From: an uncultured Ruminococcus sp.
GTDB lineage: Bacteria; Bacillota; Clostridia; Lachnospirales; Lachnospiraceae
Reading direction: 5' to 3'
Length of the DNA: 64,000 nucleotides
Assembly: GCA_904418845.1 (NCBI GenBank)
Contig: CAJFQC010000006.1
Span: forward strand, 1 to 64,000
Numbering within the stretch: the first letter of the stretch is position 1; every line of letters starts with the position of its first letter. Made by a program: the position numbers and the translations under genes. The notes below the pieces were generated by a model, which ran no database searches, was not told the DNA's origin, and saw nothing but the letters and a program-made list of their open reading frames with translations. Positions 63,701 to 64,000 of this stretch are shown here, piece after piece.

Positions 63701-64000
63701 TTAGCGGCCGCCGCACAGATCATAACTCTCAGCGATCATCCACTTAATATCTTTATCGGGCACTGTTTTGTCCAGAATGATGGAATTCCAGTGCATTTTG
63801 TTCATATGGTATGCCGGGACAACGCAAAAGAAAGTCTCCCGCCAGTTATCCTGTTTAAGTTTTCTTCCATAAACATTTTCTCCTTTGATTATAATATTTT
63901 TACATCTGCATTACAATAAGAGATAAGCCATTGCACATGCTCCGTGCATCTATATAATTTCTTTGGCACTCCGCTGGTTCCTGCTCATATACTATAAAAA
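63701..64000 (-). pseudogene. Frameshifted MmcQ/YjbR-like gene, cut by the window edge
   Basis: The tail VVPAYHMNKMHWNSIILDKTVPDKDIKWMIAESYDL is typical of MmcQ/YjbR (DUF419) proteins. Upstream it hits an in-frame stop, but the preceding frame continues as CTEHVQWLISYCNADVK and joins if one A is added to the A5 run at 63897-63901. The remaining N-terminal part is outside the window. This could be a real pseudogene or a sequencing error in a homopolymer. Confidence 0.55.

Noticed and set aside
1-64000. tRNA, rRNA and CRISPR arrays
   Set aside because: No cloverleaf-like tRNA, rRNA segment or regularly spaced repeat was recognised when reading the intergenic regions.

Overview
The window reads as chromosome of a Gram-positive anaerobe of the class Clostridia, most likely family Lachnospiraceae. 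Pointers are the [FeFe]-hydrogenase maturase HydF, a tyrosine T-box leader, the ecfA1-ecfA2-ecfT-truA cluster, a galactose (Mgl) ABC operon with a YesN/YesM-type two-component system, LysRS with a C-terminal tRNA-binding domain, and strong AGGAGG ribosome sites throughout. Nearly all genes lie on the minus strand. No rRNA, tRNA or CRISPR array was seen.

Region A (1-8090) is an accessory peptide-signalling/bacteriocin locus. It has a 36-aa double-glycine pheromone-like precursor (5550-5660), a C39-peptidase ABC exporter, an HlyD-type adaptor, an AgrC/ComD-like histidine kinase and a LytTR response regulator. It also has two double-glycine bacteriocin-like precursors, two membrane-anchored peptides sharing the C-terminal motif of one of those precursors, a divergent LspA-like protein, and IS3-family debris. 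Three promoters (pheromone/exporter, bacteriocin peptides, response regulator) carry the same paired 10-bp boxes: 21-bp period, then 7 bp to the -35. This is the expected layout of a LytTR-driven autoinduction circuit. Several of these short genes are too small for routine gene calling. This is the best candidate for an undescribed system.

Region B (8124-17811) is housekeeping: hydF, tyrS with T-box, a small unknown gene, cutC, nagB, truA, the ECF transporter energizing module and a YitT-family protein.

Region C (17963-28946) is a sugar-sensing and uptake block transcribed mglB-mglA-mglC, then yesN-like regulator, yesM-like kinase and two more sugar-binding proteins. MglB appears circularly permuted relative to classical galactose-binding protein, and MglC carries a coiled-coil extension of about 225 residues.

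Region D (about 29290-45470) is an island between a 3' remnant of tuf and lysS. It holds RecT, a YqaJ exonuclease, DUF932, RadC, an excisionase-like protein, two DUF5688 proteins, an MNT/HEPN module, zinc-ribbon membrane proteins, an S41 peptidase and unknowns. No integrase or relaxase is visible, so it looks like a partial or decayed mobile element.

Region E (45471-64000) is core again: lysS, greA, a tRNA-dihydrouridine synthase, an aldose-epimerase-like protein, a trigger-factor-like lipoprotein, cardiolipin synthase, murI, pfkA, dnaE, cvfB and an EndoQ-UvrD fusion helicase. It ends in a frameshifted MmcQ/YjbR fragment at the right edge.
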